This document shows positions 24,190-35,840 of a DNA stretch of 46,000 nucleotides, piece after piece; positions within the stretch are counted from its first letter, which is position 1, and every line of letters begins with the position of its first letter. The stretch spans positions 8,594,361 to 8,640,360 of the forward strand of contig NC_135564.1 in assembly GCF_964340395.1 (NCBI RefSeq), given 5' to 3'. Origin of the DNA: Glandiceps talaboti (taxonomy: Eukaryota; Hemichordata; Enteropneusta; Spengelidae). The notes beneath the pieces were generated by a model. It ran no database searches, was not told the DNA's origin, and was given only the letters and a program-made list of their open reading frames with translations. The position numbers were made by a program, and so were the translations under genes.

Positions 24190-24436
24190 ACACATTTGGG
24201 CTTCTTGGATTGTTCACTGACGTGATATGTACAGCGTGTAGCGTTGTCAAAGGCCGTCCGACGATCGGGTACGTCGGCGATCAGAATGACCTTATACCTC
24301 GTCGGATAAACAAGGAATTGCATTGACTGTGAGCTGTATACGTGAACCGCGCACTAAGCGTATGAGACGACGCGACCAGCGTTGGTAATATTCTGTTGAT
24401 GAAGAGTCGACCATCTCAGGGTATACGTTTTAAAAG
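24190..24436 (+). promoter_or_regulatory. CpG-dense segment, possible promoter and non-coding first exon
   Basis: About 18 CpG dinucleotides fall within roughly 155 bases (24230-24390), far above the neighbouring AT-rich DNA. The segment ends at TTTTAAAAG|GTAAGC, a good donor with the exon end at 24436. No long open frame lies in it, so if transcribed it would be 5' UTR. The inference of a promoter rests on CpG density plus the donor. No TATA box or downstream partner exon was found. Confidence 0.3.
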
Positions 24437-24504
24437 GTAAGCGCTTGTTAATTTAGTGTTGTAAATGTGCCAACGGATGGATGTTTCGCCTGACAAAAGG
24501 CACA

Positions 24505-24553
24505 CAACGTGATATTTCCCCGGGGATATTTCGCTGAAATATTCCCCGGGCAA
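24505..24553. repeat. CCCGGGG hairpin
   Basis: ATATTTCCCCGGGGATATTT, C, a three-base loop GCT, then GAAATATTCCCCGGGCAATA. Arms are 21 bases with three mismatches. It lies about 70 bases after the candidate CpG-rich first exon. Confidence 0.7.
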
Positions 24554-25895
24554 TATTCACAATTGTATTGGTGGCTGTCGTTTACGTCTGCTACCGTCAG
24601 TAATCGCGTATAGACCACTGCTTACATGCATCTCATCTTCATGTAATGCATGGCAATATACAGGCTGTACGTTATACGAAAATATCCGTTCGTTAATAGA
24701 CATAGTAAGGTATCGTTCGCACCAGGCATACATGTACATGATTTTAATGATTGGTGGGAAATTCCTCGCGTACCTTACAAATCAAACGAACGACATTTAG
24801 TAACATTGCCAGCACATTGTGAATTGACCCGTTCAAATTACACTAACGAATTTGAATATCAGTATTTCGATATAGGCGTTCAGTTTATCCGGTATCCATG
24901 TTTCAGGTTGGGAATTATATGCGGGCTGTCAATCAACGTACATGTAGTTTGTTTCTACTCTTCCGTAAACCTTCAACGAGTTGATTTTAATACAATGAAA
25001 TATTGTTAGGTGATAAACATATCTGAGCGCACTCTCCAGTTATAGAGACACCAACCCAGAATGTATTGTCAACGCTTACCACATATACTAGTATAGTACA
25101 TGTACATACTATTATCTCGGTTCACGTACTCTACTCTGCGACAGTGACGTACATGTACACTATGGCATGTGGTGTGATTACATACGCAAATGCCAAGGTC
25201 GTCCGTCCAAAATAACCCAAATCAACGTGGGTTTTGCAGTTTCATGTAATAAAATGCATTACGGATGAACCACTGGGATTCGGAGAGTGATTTTTTGTGT
25301 CACTCTTGTATGTATTTAAAGATGTTAAAACGGAGATTTTAGCGCCTGACCTTATTTGCCCGATATGTGTCATTTGAGTCAGGTAGATAGTGGATAGTTA
25401 ATGTGTAATAGTAATGGATATTATACGGGAGAACAGTATACACTGTTTAGCTAGTAGCCCCATGTCCGACCACAGCTTGAAATTCCCGGACACAAACCGT
25501 GGTCGACGGATTTCATGCTTACGAATAGTGTCGATCGTTTTAAAACCTGCCACACACTTATAGAAAAGTATTATTCAAATATTCGGTAATTATCAGAGTC
25601 AGTGAAAAAATATTTGCATAAAATCACATGCAAATTTACTCGACTCAAAGATAGTGGATTGATAAAGTGTGTCAATGCCGTAACCTGATTTGCCCGAAAT
25701 ATTGTGTGTAACGATATTACAGTGAACTGAGGGTGATCGGGAGATCGATAAACATCTGCAGCGTATAATATGGATAAGCAAAGTCGGGGAGGCGCGCCAT
25801 GATTACAGTAGGGACTTCTTTCTGTCCTCGAGACGCCAATTCTAAGATATATCTGTCTAGAATCGATTGTGGCTTTTAAAAAACTAGAACTTATT
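24554..25895. other. No supported gene
   Basis: Holds a 119-codon open frame at 24650-25009 (ATG start, MAIYRLYVIRKYPF) and a 110-codon minus-strand frame at 25571-25903. Neither has a recognisable domain or clear exon borders. Confidence 0.35.
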
Positions 25896-26234
25896 AGGCC
25901 CATAAACTTTTTTTACGTATTCGAGAAAAAATAATAAAATCGCAGACAATTGTGAAGTCTCACGAGAAACAGTGGATGCGGAAACTGACATCAACTTAAT
26001 ACCTGTAAAAAGACAAAATGAAACTGTTCTTCGAATCTGTAATGGCTGTACATCTGATAGGAAGAAATACTATATATAAATATATAGTAAACACCACAGA
26101 GACCATTTGGGAAAACAATGGAAAACATGAACTAGACACTCGCACAGAAAAAAAGGTAAAATAAAAAATCTACCCTACCCCACCTATTCTAAAATTGAGC
26201 GTAATCAGAACCATACGATTGTTTTTATTAGCCT
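25896..26234 (+). mobile_element. Family B element, copy with deleted left end
   Basis: Contains the family blocks in order: AGGCC, TTTTTTTACGTATTCGAG, GAGAAACAGTGGATGCGG, CTGTAATGGCTGTACATCTG, AACTAGACACTCGCACAGA, CTACCCTACCCCACCTATTC and ATTGAGCGTAATCAGAACC. The stretch carrying GGTTCCGGTTACCCGACCC of complete copies is missing at the left, an internal deletion of about 50 bases. The right terminus reads TTTTTATTAGCC. Confidence 0.78.
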
Positions 26235-26500
26235 TAGCCCCCCCCCCCCCAAAAAAAAAAAATGTGTCTGGTCAGGGCACTCTGTCTAAACTGGTGCGAC
26301 TACGAGATTTTTTTTAAATTCTCAACAAACGTGCCACTCAATGAACTATCTATGGCAGTACTGTTCGTTTTATTTAGTGCAAGACTTAGTGTGTATGTGG
26401 GGCAGATGTTTGTGCATGATTGGCTCTGTAGTTGTCTTCACTGAAGTAGGGAGGGTTATTTTTGTGTTTTCTCACGGATCTGCAGACTGTATGGGCTGGA

Positions 26501-26503
<3 letters not shown>

Positions 26504-26541
<38 letters not shown>

Positions 26542-26546
26542 ACACA
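26504..26546 (+). repeat. (CA)n microsatellite
   Basis: About 21 CA units with one TA interruption. Confidence 0.92.
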
Positions 26547-26704
26547 AAGACCGACGCGGGGGTATTTAAGTGATGCGCGCTTTAACCAGTAATAATTTCT
26601 TTTGGTTGAATACACATTTCTAAACAAATGTATCAATATTGGTGTATTGTGTGTCATCTTGAAATTTTCATCGTAATATTCGAATCATGACCGGCATAGA
26701 TGCA

Positions 26705-26803
26705 TAATGTGATTTATGGTACATTGACGATGATTCCTGAAACATAGTTATAAGGTTTCTTTCTGCGAGATTGTCTGTATTTCTGGGGGATCATTTGTCA
26801 GAA
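26705..26803 (+). repeat. Left member of a direct duplication flanking family B
   Basis: Shares AATGTGATTTATGG, CCTGAAACATAGTTATAA and GAGATTGTCTGTATTTCTG, then TCATTTGTCAGAAAACA, in the same order with the segment at 27176-27265. Identity is about 80% by eye. It is far longer than any transposon target-site duplication. Confidence 0.7.
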
Positions 26804-27174
26804 AACATTGAAAAAATTGTGTGGTTCCGATTACATTCAATTTTAAAATAGGCGGGGTAGGTGATTTTTTATTACGTGTATATATATTTTTCTGTGTGAG
26901 AGTCTAGTTCAGGTTTCCATTGTTTTTCCAAATGGTCTCTGTGTTGTTTATTTCTTCCTATCAGATGTACAGCCATTACCGATTGAAAGAACAGTTTTAT
27001 TTTATCTCTTTAAAAAGTTGATGTCAGTTTCTGCATCCACTATTTCTTGTGAGACTTCAATTTTTGCGATTTTATTTTTTTCTGGAATACTTTAAAAAAA
27101 AAAAGTTTAGGGTCGGCAGTGAAAAGCTAGGTGGGGTCGGGTAACCGGAACCAAACAATTATTTTTTTTAGGCC
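26804..27174 (-). mobile_element. Family B element, reverse orientation, near full length
   Basis: The reverse complement of the family. It begins AAAAAATTGTGTGGTTCCG and passes the block GGCGGGGTAGGTGATTTTTT. It then passes ACAGCCATTACCGATTGAA and CATCCACTATTTCTTGTGAG and ends GGGTCGGGTAACCGGAACC then TTTTTTTTAGGCC. It is immediately flanked on both sides by a 95-base direct duplication. Confidence 0.8.
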
Positions 27175-27175
27175 T

Positions 27176-27265
27176 TTTGTGATTTATCTTATAGTCCTGA
27201 AACGTAGTTATAATGATTCTTTCTGTGAGATTGTCTGTATTTCTGAGGTATCTTTTGTCAAAAAA
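27176..27265 (+). repeat. Right member of a direct duplication flanking family B
   Basis: Carries TTGTGATTTATCTT, CCTGAAACGTAGTTATAA, GAGATTGTCTGTATTTCTG and TCTTTTGTCAAAAAACA, matching the segment at 26705-26803 across the intervening element. Confidence 0.7.
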
Positions 27266-28486
27266 CACTCTATGAAAGACATCATTATTAAAGTAATATG
27301 AAAGGTAGATTAAATAGAAATTGTATTCAACGAAGCATAAATTATACCTTTATCACAAGGAATAAACAATTTCATGTAAATTAAATTTGCTCGCAGAGGA
27401 GCCCAACAATCATAACGTTCAGTCATTAACATTGTAATATTGAAGCATTGTAAACGGTCATATCACTGGCTTTTCATCTGTGGAGAGGCTAGTTGAAGTA
27501 TCTAATAATTAATTGCATTCTTTTTCACTTTACACAGCTTTCAATGCCATTTGTTTTTTTAAATCTTCATCTTTTGTAAGCATTCTCAAATCCCCCGATT
27601 AAGTATTCATTTATCACTATCTTTTCTTTTGTCATTTTCTGTGTATCATCTTCTCCTTTGTATTGTTCACATTTTTATCAAATTAAATTTATCAAAAAAA
27701 AAGACATGAACAAAAACTGATGAAATGACTTATGCCAAGAGACCGTACATTTGTACAACGTGGCGGTTAAAAAAACCCATCAGTATTTAATAGAACATTC
27801 ACTATATAGCTAGCGATATGACATTCCGACTGCAATAGATCAACCATGTTTATTTGTATAACTCGTTTTCACAAACATACAGGGTATGTCAGGTTTAAAT
27901 TTAAATTGATGGCAGCACTTTATCAAAGGGGCACAAGCTGAGTGTATATGTTTTGGGGGTATTATGTATTTTTGGTGCATATTTAAAAGATATCCACAGT
28001 ATTCTACTTACTGACGCATACTTAACCACCACTTGCAAATGGCTGAACTCAAACCTGGTATTCAGTATTCATTGACTTTCAAACGAGCCGATGACGTAAT
28101 TAATTATACGCACGAAAAATGTTGGGGAAATCCTTACTATGCAATCAACTGTTTTAACAATCCTAGAAGAGAATTGTAATGTCATATAGAAGGCATACAC
28201 CGACTTGACATTATACTATTATATAGTTCAATCGAGATTTAGTATTTTAACTCAAGTGAAAAGAAGACAAGCTCAGTCAGTTCCACTTAAAGGTACTTGT
28301 AGATGAATAGATGATGTTATTACTGGTGTTCAATCATCAGTATAAAAAATACCACTGCAAATTACATTGACATATACGACATACTTTACACATAGCAGAG
28401 TAATCACATGCAGCGGCTCTAGCTGTAGAACGTTTTTTAGCACAACTGAACTGAGGTTCAGTAGTGCTATAGGGATCGCCCGGCGT

Positions 28487-28489
<3 letters not shown>
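27266..28489. other. No gene seen
   Basis: AT-rich unique sequence without repeats visible by eye. Confidence 0.4.

Positions 28490-28524
<35 letters not shown>
28490..28524 (+). repeat. (GT)n microsatellite
   Basis: About 17 GT units immediately before dispersed repeat I copy 1. Confidence 0.92.
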
Positions 28525-28527
<3 letters not shown>

Positions 28528-28544
28528 CAAGTCAAAAAACGCTG

Positions 28545-28910
28545 AACCGATTGCTATGATATTTGGTGGGGCCATTACCTTGGGTGTCTAGTTGGAAAAT
28601 TGTTCAAATCAAAATGATCGCATCACAGGTGTGTGATTTGGGTCAAAAAGTGTGATTTTTGGTCAAAAAACTTAAACTCAGAAACTACTGGGCAGATTGG
28701 TGCGAAATTTGGTGGGAACATTGTTAAGGGGGTGTAAAGTAAGATTTGTTCATGACATGATGATTCCATCAGTGATATGCAAATTAGGGCTAAAATGTGT
28801 CTTTTTGGTTAAAAATCTATAATTCCAAAACTACTGAGCAGATTGGGCTGAAATTTAATGGGAATGTATCTAGGGATGTATGCAAAGATTTTTGAAACCC
28901 GTCTTACCCT
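28545..28910 (+). repeat. Dispersed repeat I, copy 1, about 146-bp monomers
   Basis: A motif of the type ACTACTGGGCAGATTGGTGC then AAATTTGGTGGGAAC occurs at about 28550, 28696 and 28842, so it is a tandem of about 146-base monomers. Between monomers lie GTCAAAAAGTGTGATTTTTG and CAGTGATATGCAAATTAGG. The whole block aligns with 33290-33560 at roughly 70% by eye. Confidence 0.7.
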
Positions 28911-28920
28911 TGGGATAAAC

Positions 28921-29065
<145 letters not shown>

Positions 29066-29331
29066 TTTCTCAGTCATATGTTATCGGCAATTATCATGTC
29101 ATGCACGTTGTGACATTTTATATATCATGCATATTACTGGTAATATACATTATAGAGAGAAATGGCAACAAAAAAACAAACAAGAAACAAAGAAGCAAGC
29201 ATAACCAGTAGCATGAGTTAGTACAGAAATCGAATGGCTTACTGTGTTGTGATTTGATGACGTTTGCCAAGAGATCCTTGTAAGTATCATAGAAATTTAA
29301 AGTGACTCATAAACACACACATGCAAACATA

Positions 29332-29383
29332 TAAGCTTATGTGAACAAATTGATATCAATCACGTGATAATTTACCACCCCGT
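29332..29383 (+). repeat. Direct repeat with CACGTGAT core, copy 1
   Basis: TAAGCTTATGTGAACAAATT, then CACGTGATAATTTACCACC. It recurs at 29697. Contains a CACGTG E-box palindrome. Confidence 0.6.
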
Positions 29384-29400
29384 GTGCGTGTGTGTTTTGT

Positions 29401-29536
<136 letters not shown>

Positions 29537-29696
29537 ATTAATGGGATTCGAATTATCTCCCTTTCATTATCCAATACAATGATTTCTTACAAGTGTCAAA
29601 TTGAATAAATTGATGAAGTCGCGTAGCAGATAATATATGTGTAGTGATATCGATCGTAAGAAGTCATTTTTATCCCTGCCTACTACACTCTGGTCT

Positions 29697-29746
29697 AAGC
29701 TTATGTTAACAAATCAATAATATCACGTGATTGTTTGCCACCACAT
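29697..29746 (+). repeat. Direct repeat with CACGTGAT core, copy 2
   Basis: TAAGCTTATGTTAACAAATC, then CACGTGATTGTTTGCCACC, about 80% identical to 29332-29383 by eye, 365 bases downstream. Confidence 0.6.
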
Positions 29747-30664
29747 GTTTGTAATCCGGATCTCAATCTAGACCACTATAGAAAAACTATTGTGGTCTGA
29801 GCACGGATTTAATAACAAACATTGACATAACAAAACCATAGAATTTATAAATCTTCTATAAATCCATGAATGAACAGGAAGCCATCACGTCCACATATAA
29901 TTTGTTTACGAATAGAATCAAGTGCGACAGCCTGCATGTTCTTATTGATATTTACTCTGAAGCCATCTCCTATTTTATACAATAGTGACTAGGGAGCACT
30001 TTGACATCCGGGTCAGTCCGATAGAGCTGTCATGCCAGTATATTATAATTGTAGCAAGTGGTTTTTTTAAACGTACAGTGCGCCTTCGATTTAAACTGCT
30101 AAAATGTTTAAACCTTTGCTAATACTTTGTTAAAGAAAATTCTAGCCCATTCTCAGTTAAAATCAATAACAGAAATCTGGGGTCACCGGGCAAATGTTTG
30201 AAATAGAGGTCAAAGTGATATCAAAATTTAGTCATTTTAGAATCCAATATGGTCGACGAATACGGTATTAATATAAGACCCACATTTCTTTCAGTAAAGG
30301 AACATCAAAACGTTTCATATGGCAAAGTTTGGAGAAAAATGAAGAACCTTGATTTCCTGGGAATTTCGATACCTTACTTGCAATAACATTAGTAAGGAAA
30401 TCGTGACTTTTTTATGTTCTTCAGTGAAATATTTACTTATTTATTTATTAATAAAAGTGCAATAAAAGATGTATTATATTATACCAGTATATTGATGGTG
30501 GAAATCGAGGGATCTGATTGGTCTAGACATCGAACTAGCGCGTCTAAAACGAGTGATAATGCACTGCTGGTACGATAATGCACTGCTGGCACGCGTCCAA
30601 ATTTTGTTCGTCTACGAGCGTTGAGTTGTAGTCCGCCGTGATACTGATAGTGAACTCTTCGAAT

Positions 30665-30837
30665 ATGTCAGAGGAGGATTTTCTCTCAATGAGACAATAT
30701 TTTATGAGAAATTATGAAGGAAATTTCGAAAGCAACCCAGTCATCGCGTATTTGTTCAAATCATCGCCTACTACATGTACTAAGGTCAAGGCGCTAGGCA
30801 TGCACGAGATCGGTCCCAGCCTGGAGTGGAAACATTG
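30665..30837 (+). CDS. Candidate first coding exon, unknown protein
   Basis: Seen: an ATG opens 57 codons plus two bases, starting MSEEDFLSMRQYFMRNYEG and ending in SLEWKHW at an in-frame stop created by the donor (TTG|GTGAGC, exon end 30837). The peptide has mixed acidic and aromatic residues and is not low complexity. Its base composition is less AT-biased than the flanks, and a CpG-containing segment precedes it (about 30525-30640). The frame is open upstream to about 30638 without another ATG. I do not recognise a domain. It could be the 5' exon of a host gene or of a degenerate transposon gene, or chance: the frame is only 58 codons. No matching downstream exon was identified. Confidence 0.3.
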
Positions 30838-31368
30838 GTGAGCTGTCCTGTCCTGTCATAAAAATGAAGCAAGTGAAAGAGCTTACACTGGCCGACTTAC
30901 CATTAATCTAAATAGAAATTTGTCTGGGATCCTGTCCTAGAGTATCAGTCATCAATCCGAGAGGGAAATCCTCAAACCCGAAAATCTACTGAGGTAACTT
31001 CCAGTAATATAAATACATTGTAAATATCAACCTGTCTATCACTTCACCGAGTCACGAATTCGGCCGGGAACGATCAAAGCACGCTGTATTCAATAAACCA
31101 CTTCAAGTTTATACCTTGAGTCAAACAGGTTGTTTATTCATCACTGTGCACTTTTAATGAGCCGATCAATGTACAGATTATCCCTAGAAACGACGAGCAG
31201 ATAAAATAAATCCAGTCGCTGCACGACGTTCATATTGAGGCCAAGATCAGCTGTCTTGAAAAGCAGCGTTATTGTTATGCAAATGAGACACAGAGGCGCA
31301 TATGAAACGAGAAAACGTTAGTTCTTATCTTGTTTCCGATATTTTCAATATACTAGTATAATATAATA

Positions 31369-31510
31369 GCAATAAACCATCCCCTGGGGATGGTATACCA
31401 CTCGGTTTTGACCAGTGAACTCAATATATGCACTCGCTATCGCTCGTGCATATATTTCGTTCACTGGTCAAAACCTCTTGGTATACCATCCCCAGGGGGT
31501 GGTTTATTGC
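31369..31510. mobile_element. 142-bp near-perfect palindromic element
   Basis: GCAATAAACCATCCCCTGGG, through ATGGTATACCA and GGTTTTGACCAGTGAAC to ATATATGCAC, is mirrored by GTGCATATAT through GTTCACTGGTCAAAACC to GGTTTATTGC. Arms are about 65 bases with only a handful of mismatches around a tiny centre (TCGCTATCGC). It is non-coding and could be a hairpin-type MITE. It abuts a 99-base CT tract. Confidence 0.78.
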
Positions 31511-31515
31511 TTAAA

Positions 31516-31619
<104 letters not shown>

Positions 31620-32102
31620 TCCCCTTATGTGTTATGGAAGGTTGTGGAGACACTCTGATAAATGTAAGATGTGTTTCAATTTGCAACGGGGCCGTTAACT
31701 ACAGGCGTATGGCATACAATATGGTGTCGCGGTTGTGAGATCAACTGATAAATTGATGTCCTCAAGACATCATTTCAGCGAGAGTTTTTTACTTTCCATA
31801 ATTTATGGTTTCTGAATGTTACCGTCACGGTACTGTTATTATCCTCAATACATACATTTTATAGAGAATGTTTTAGTTTACGTATGGTTTCTGAATATTG
31901 TGTGTGTAGAATATACTTAACATGTAAAAGAGATGCGTATGTCGTAACTGTATATCACGACCATTCGCAGGTAACATGACGTCATCAATGTGGCTTTTGT
32001 ATTCAACTATGGCTCCAAAGAATCTTTCATTTATTTACGACAGCGTTCAATTAATTGTCATGTTTACTTACGTTTGGTTTTAAAAGTAATTTTGACCAAA
32101 CG

Positions 32103-32242
<140 letters not shown>

Positions 32243-33289
32243 AAGGCAGAGTACATAGTACCATCAACAACAATTTGTCAAAACGTTTAATCACACAATG
32301 AGAACAATTGAACTGTGTCAAATAGGGACAGTTTGTTATTGTTTCAAAATGGACGAATATTGTACATATAGTCATATCTACCAGAGGTTTAGGCCTAATG
32401 CCCGGTTTTCGGACCATAATAATGACATGCAATATTTTTATTTCGGTACTGCATATCCATATATGAAAGAACTAAATTAAGGTCTTACCCGTGTTACCCT
32501 AGTTTCATTTAATACCTTTGTTTTTATTGGCTGAGTCTGTTCTCACCTGATGGGTTTATTGGCAGTTAACCTATAAAATGTCGATATTTATCTCAGAACT
32601 GAATCAACACCAAAACCCCAACAACCATGCGCTCAACCATCACTACTGCATTCCCTAGTAAATCACATATCATATGGGTCAAGCCATGTCGTATAAAGTG
32701 TTGCCGGGATTCGATTAACTTATAAGTTGTGTCGAGATGATAGTGGTGATTATTTAGTCATTTCAAGGGGGAGGGGGGTCACTATCAGGTGTTCTGTTCT
32801 TACATTTTCCGATTCTAACATTTTCCACTCTTTGCTTTAACAACTCTACCGTCAATGGCTCTTCTACCCTTTCATTTACTCCCAGAACCCCCATCACAGA
32901 ATTCTGGACAGAATTGTGGACGTCTTGACAGGCTTTCAAGTGTAGTTATGTAGAATAGTGCCATCCAATGGAACATCTGTCGAAACAGTCAGAGATAGAC
33001 ATTAACCTTTGAGGTATTTGATAGCGTGGAATACATTTCATTTGTTGACATGTATAGTACTATTACATAATTGTCATGACTAACAAATAATTGGTGAACA
33101 ACCATATACCATAAATTGCATCTTTTCCTAATGTCTGTGTAATGCTCCCATTTCTTCTGAACTTATTCATGGAAATTTAGCCAAGATATAAGTATCACCA
33201 GACTATTATACCCGACGTAAATATACAACAATTCTTCTGCCATATATAAGAGAGTGTCTATGATTAAAACATGAAGTTCATTCATATGC

Positions 33290-33560
33290 TTTTTTGAGTC
33301 AAAAAGTGTGATTTTAAGTAAAAAAAACTTAATCTCAGAAATGACTGGGCAGATCGGTCTGAAATTTGGTTGGAACATTTTCAGGCGTATATAAATTAAG
33401 AAATGTACCGGCCATGGTAATCCCATCAGTGATATGCAAATTAGGTGTAAAATGTGAATTTTTGGTCAAAACCTTATACATCAAAAAGTACTTGGTCAAT
33501 GAGATTGAAACTTAATGAGATATTTCGGAAAATGTTATTCTGCAGATTTTCTTCAAAACA
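33290..33560 (+). repeat. Dispersed repeat I, copy 2
   Basis: Matches 28620-28860 in order: GTCAAAAAGTGTGATTTTAA, ACTGGGCAGATCGGTCTG, AAATTTGGTTGGAACATTTT, CCATCAGTGATATGCAAATT and AAATGTGAATTTTTGGTC. It runs directly into a second array at 33577. Confidence 0.7.
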
Positions 33561-33576
33561 GTTTGTCAAACTTGGC

Positions 33577-34000
33577 CCTAGCAACCATGACCACCCCCTT
33601 AGCAACAACCAAACAACAGTATATTTTGCTCATATAACATCATCATCTGGTAGGCAAGTTAGTAAACTTTCAAAAATTGTATGCAAATTTCCCTAGCAAC
33701 CATGAACACACCCATAGCAACAGCCAGACGGTTATAGCAACACAGGTACTTAGACAAGTGAACAAACATTCAAAAAGTGTATGCAAATATGCCTAACAAC
33801 AAGACCACGGTCATAGCAACAACCAAAGGATCACCTATATTGTAAAGATAAGTGGAGATTAATAGACAAATGAATACGTATTCAAAACATCAACAAGACC
33901 ACGCCCATAGCAACTGCTAAATTATCATGTATCTTTATAATAGAAAATGTATGCAAATATGTTTAGCAACAAGACCATTTTCATAGCATTAGTGTATATT
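33577..34000 (+). repeat. Degenerate array with a (T/C)AGCAAC-ACCACGCCCATAGCAAC core
   Basis: The core recurs at about 33581, 33696, 33796, 33891 and 33966. Spacings shrink from 115 to 100, 94 and 74 bases. Most cores are preceded by TGTATGCAAAT. A and G changes make most copies imperfect. A 22-bp perfect doublet (TTAGTGTATATTGCAAAGAT) lies just beyond. Confidence 0.7.
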
Positions 34001-34031
34001 GCAAAGATATTAGTGTATATTGCAAAGATAA
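33989..34031 (+). repeat. 22-bp perfect tandem doublet
   Basis: ATTAGTGTATATTGCAAAGAT occurs twice back to back with no mismatch, at the tail of the degenerate array. Confidence 0.85.
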
Positions 34032-34105
34032 TGACAGGGGTTGGATAGGCAACTGGATAGTTATTCATCAAATGAACACCTATGAAGTGTTTGTAAGCAT
34101 TTAAA

Positions 34106-34106
<1 letters not shown>

Positions 34107-34162
<56 letters not shown>
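34107..34162 (+). repeat. (TA)n microsatellite
   Basis: About 28 TA units just after the degenerate array ending near 34031. Confidence 0.93.
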
Positions 34163-34165
<3 letters not shown>

Positions 34166-34881
34166 TTGTGCTACAACGCCATTGGCGCTATTTTTAGTTC
34201 AAGTTATTGATCAATCACCCAAATCGTCCATACACGTCGAAGGTAAAAAGTGAACAAAAAGACGAAGTTCTTAAGATGACCCGTTAAACAGCAATCACGA
34301 ATACATCAAATTGATTGTTGCCTCCCAGCAGCCTAGTTTACATTACTTTATCCCTGTAACCATAGCAACAGTCCCCAAATGACAATATCTCATCAATAGT
34401 TCATTTCATATTTCCTTGCAACTCCTCTCTGCTGGAAATTGCTATTCAAATTAAGATCAATAGTTTATGTAATGATGAAATTACATATATTCTCCGTAGA
34501 TATGGAGATGCTGAAAAAAATCATTTTCAAACTGTTCAGTGAGAATTTGGGGATAGGGATAACGGAGTTAAACGATTGGCGGATTGCACAAGGGATAGGA
34601 ATCCGACGTCAAACATCATGTGATTAGTGATTGATGCTAGTGGCTGGAGATAACGATTTGACTAATGTCAAGTTTTGCAAAGTAGTGTAGTAGAAAAATC
34701 CATCCTGCCCATCCCAAACTGATATATACATGGTCAAATCCACCATGCCCATTATATCACATTAAACCAAGGCTTGTTCATTCGTACTGACAATGGAGTT
34801 AAACGGTAATCTCTTGCCATATTGGCGACATCCGCTGCAGCACCACCAATTTGCATATTGTAATAAATATGTTGTCGCTCA

Positions 34882-34950
34882 GGCCAAATAAGAAAAAAAA
34901 TAGTGTTTCCGATATAAACGCGACCAACCCTAGTTTAAACCCCCCCCCCC
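34882..34950 (+). mobile_element. Family B left-end fragment (decayed)
   Basis: AGGCCAAATAAG, then an A-run, GTGTTTCCGATATAAACGCG and ACCAACCCTAGTTTAAAC match, with several mismatches, the family left terminus AGGCCTACAAAAAATAAT to CCGACCCTAGCTT. It breaks into a 14-base C-tract and a CA run, followed by CCCTAAAC. Confidence 0.45.
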
Positions 34951-35710
34951 CCCACACACACACACCCTAAACATTGTTGTGCATGCAAACAAATAAAATG
35001 GTAACAATTTATTTCAATTTTCGTGTACATCTTCATGCCTTTTGCCTCTGTAATAACAGGGTCAGGGTTCCATAGAAACCAGGTTTTTTAGACATGTAAC
35101 AGAACCGTCTGCACAAGCTGCTCGTCTTCATAATGTATAATCGTCTTCATTTACTTCTTTTACACCTCGTCAAACTCTCAAGGAAGTATTGTGACCGACG
35201 AGTATCTTATCTTGGGGTCGTAATGATTTATTTTTTAAATTGAAGTAAAATAAAATAGAATTACGACCTACCAACGCTATTTTCTGAAGTCATGTTATCG
35301 GACACAACTATTTTTTATATGTTGCCTAAGATAGATTTCGATAGATTTGGGATTAACGTGTAGTTTACTAAGCTGCATAATAAAAACCAATGGGAGGATG
35401 GTGTGTTCAGACAGCCATATCATCCACTTGGGATTGCATTGACAAACGACCACGTTGCTTTTGACCAGTATATTGAATTCTTTGATAATTCTTTCATAAG
35501 TTGCGACAAGAGACATCATACCATGGACGGGTCAGGTTCAACAAAAGAATATGGAATATATACTCTGGTCGTTCTATATCACGGCAATGCACGTCTATGT
35601 CATGACAACGCTTGTCTATGTCACAGGTTCTGCTGTGTTAGGAATACTAGTCAAAACGGTCAAAACGATTTTTTTTCTTTGATATTACTGGCGCTGGTAT
35701 AATTATGTTA

Positions 35711-35840
35711 TTCGCCAATATGTTTTTCTTTATTCCGCCAGGAAAATACTAAGGCCCATCTAGCGACTCTTATTGACAAAGGCCCCTCAGGTCACTCGAC
35801 TCGTTTTTCCTTGTCTGAAAGAAGAAAAATATTGGGGAAT
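35711..35840 (-). mobile_element. MITE family A, copy 3
   Basis: Opposite orientation to the copies at 389, 15590 and 40233. The left end reads TTCGCCAATATGTTTTTCTT and the right end GAAGAAAAATATTGGGGAAT. The central GGCCCCTCAGGTCACTCGAC matches the reverse complement of the GTGACCTAAGGGGCC core. Its left arm is more degraded than its right. Confidence 0.68.

Noticed and set aside
24650-25009. 119-codon ATG frame, MAIYRLYVIRKYPF and so on.
   Set aside because: No domain, no acceptor, donor or poly(A) context, and it contains a TACATGTACATG repeat word. Kept only as a weak possibility.
25571-25903. 110-codon minus-strand frame.
   Set aside because: Overlaps the edge of a family B element, no domain, ordinary length for chance in less AT-rich DNA.
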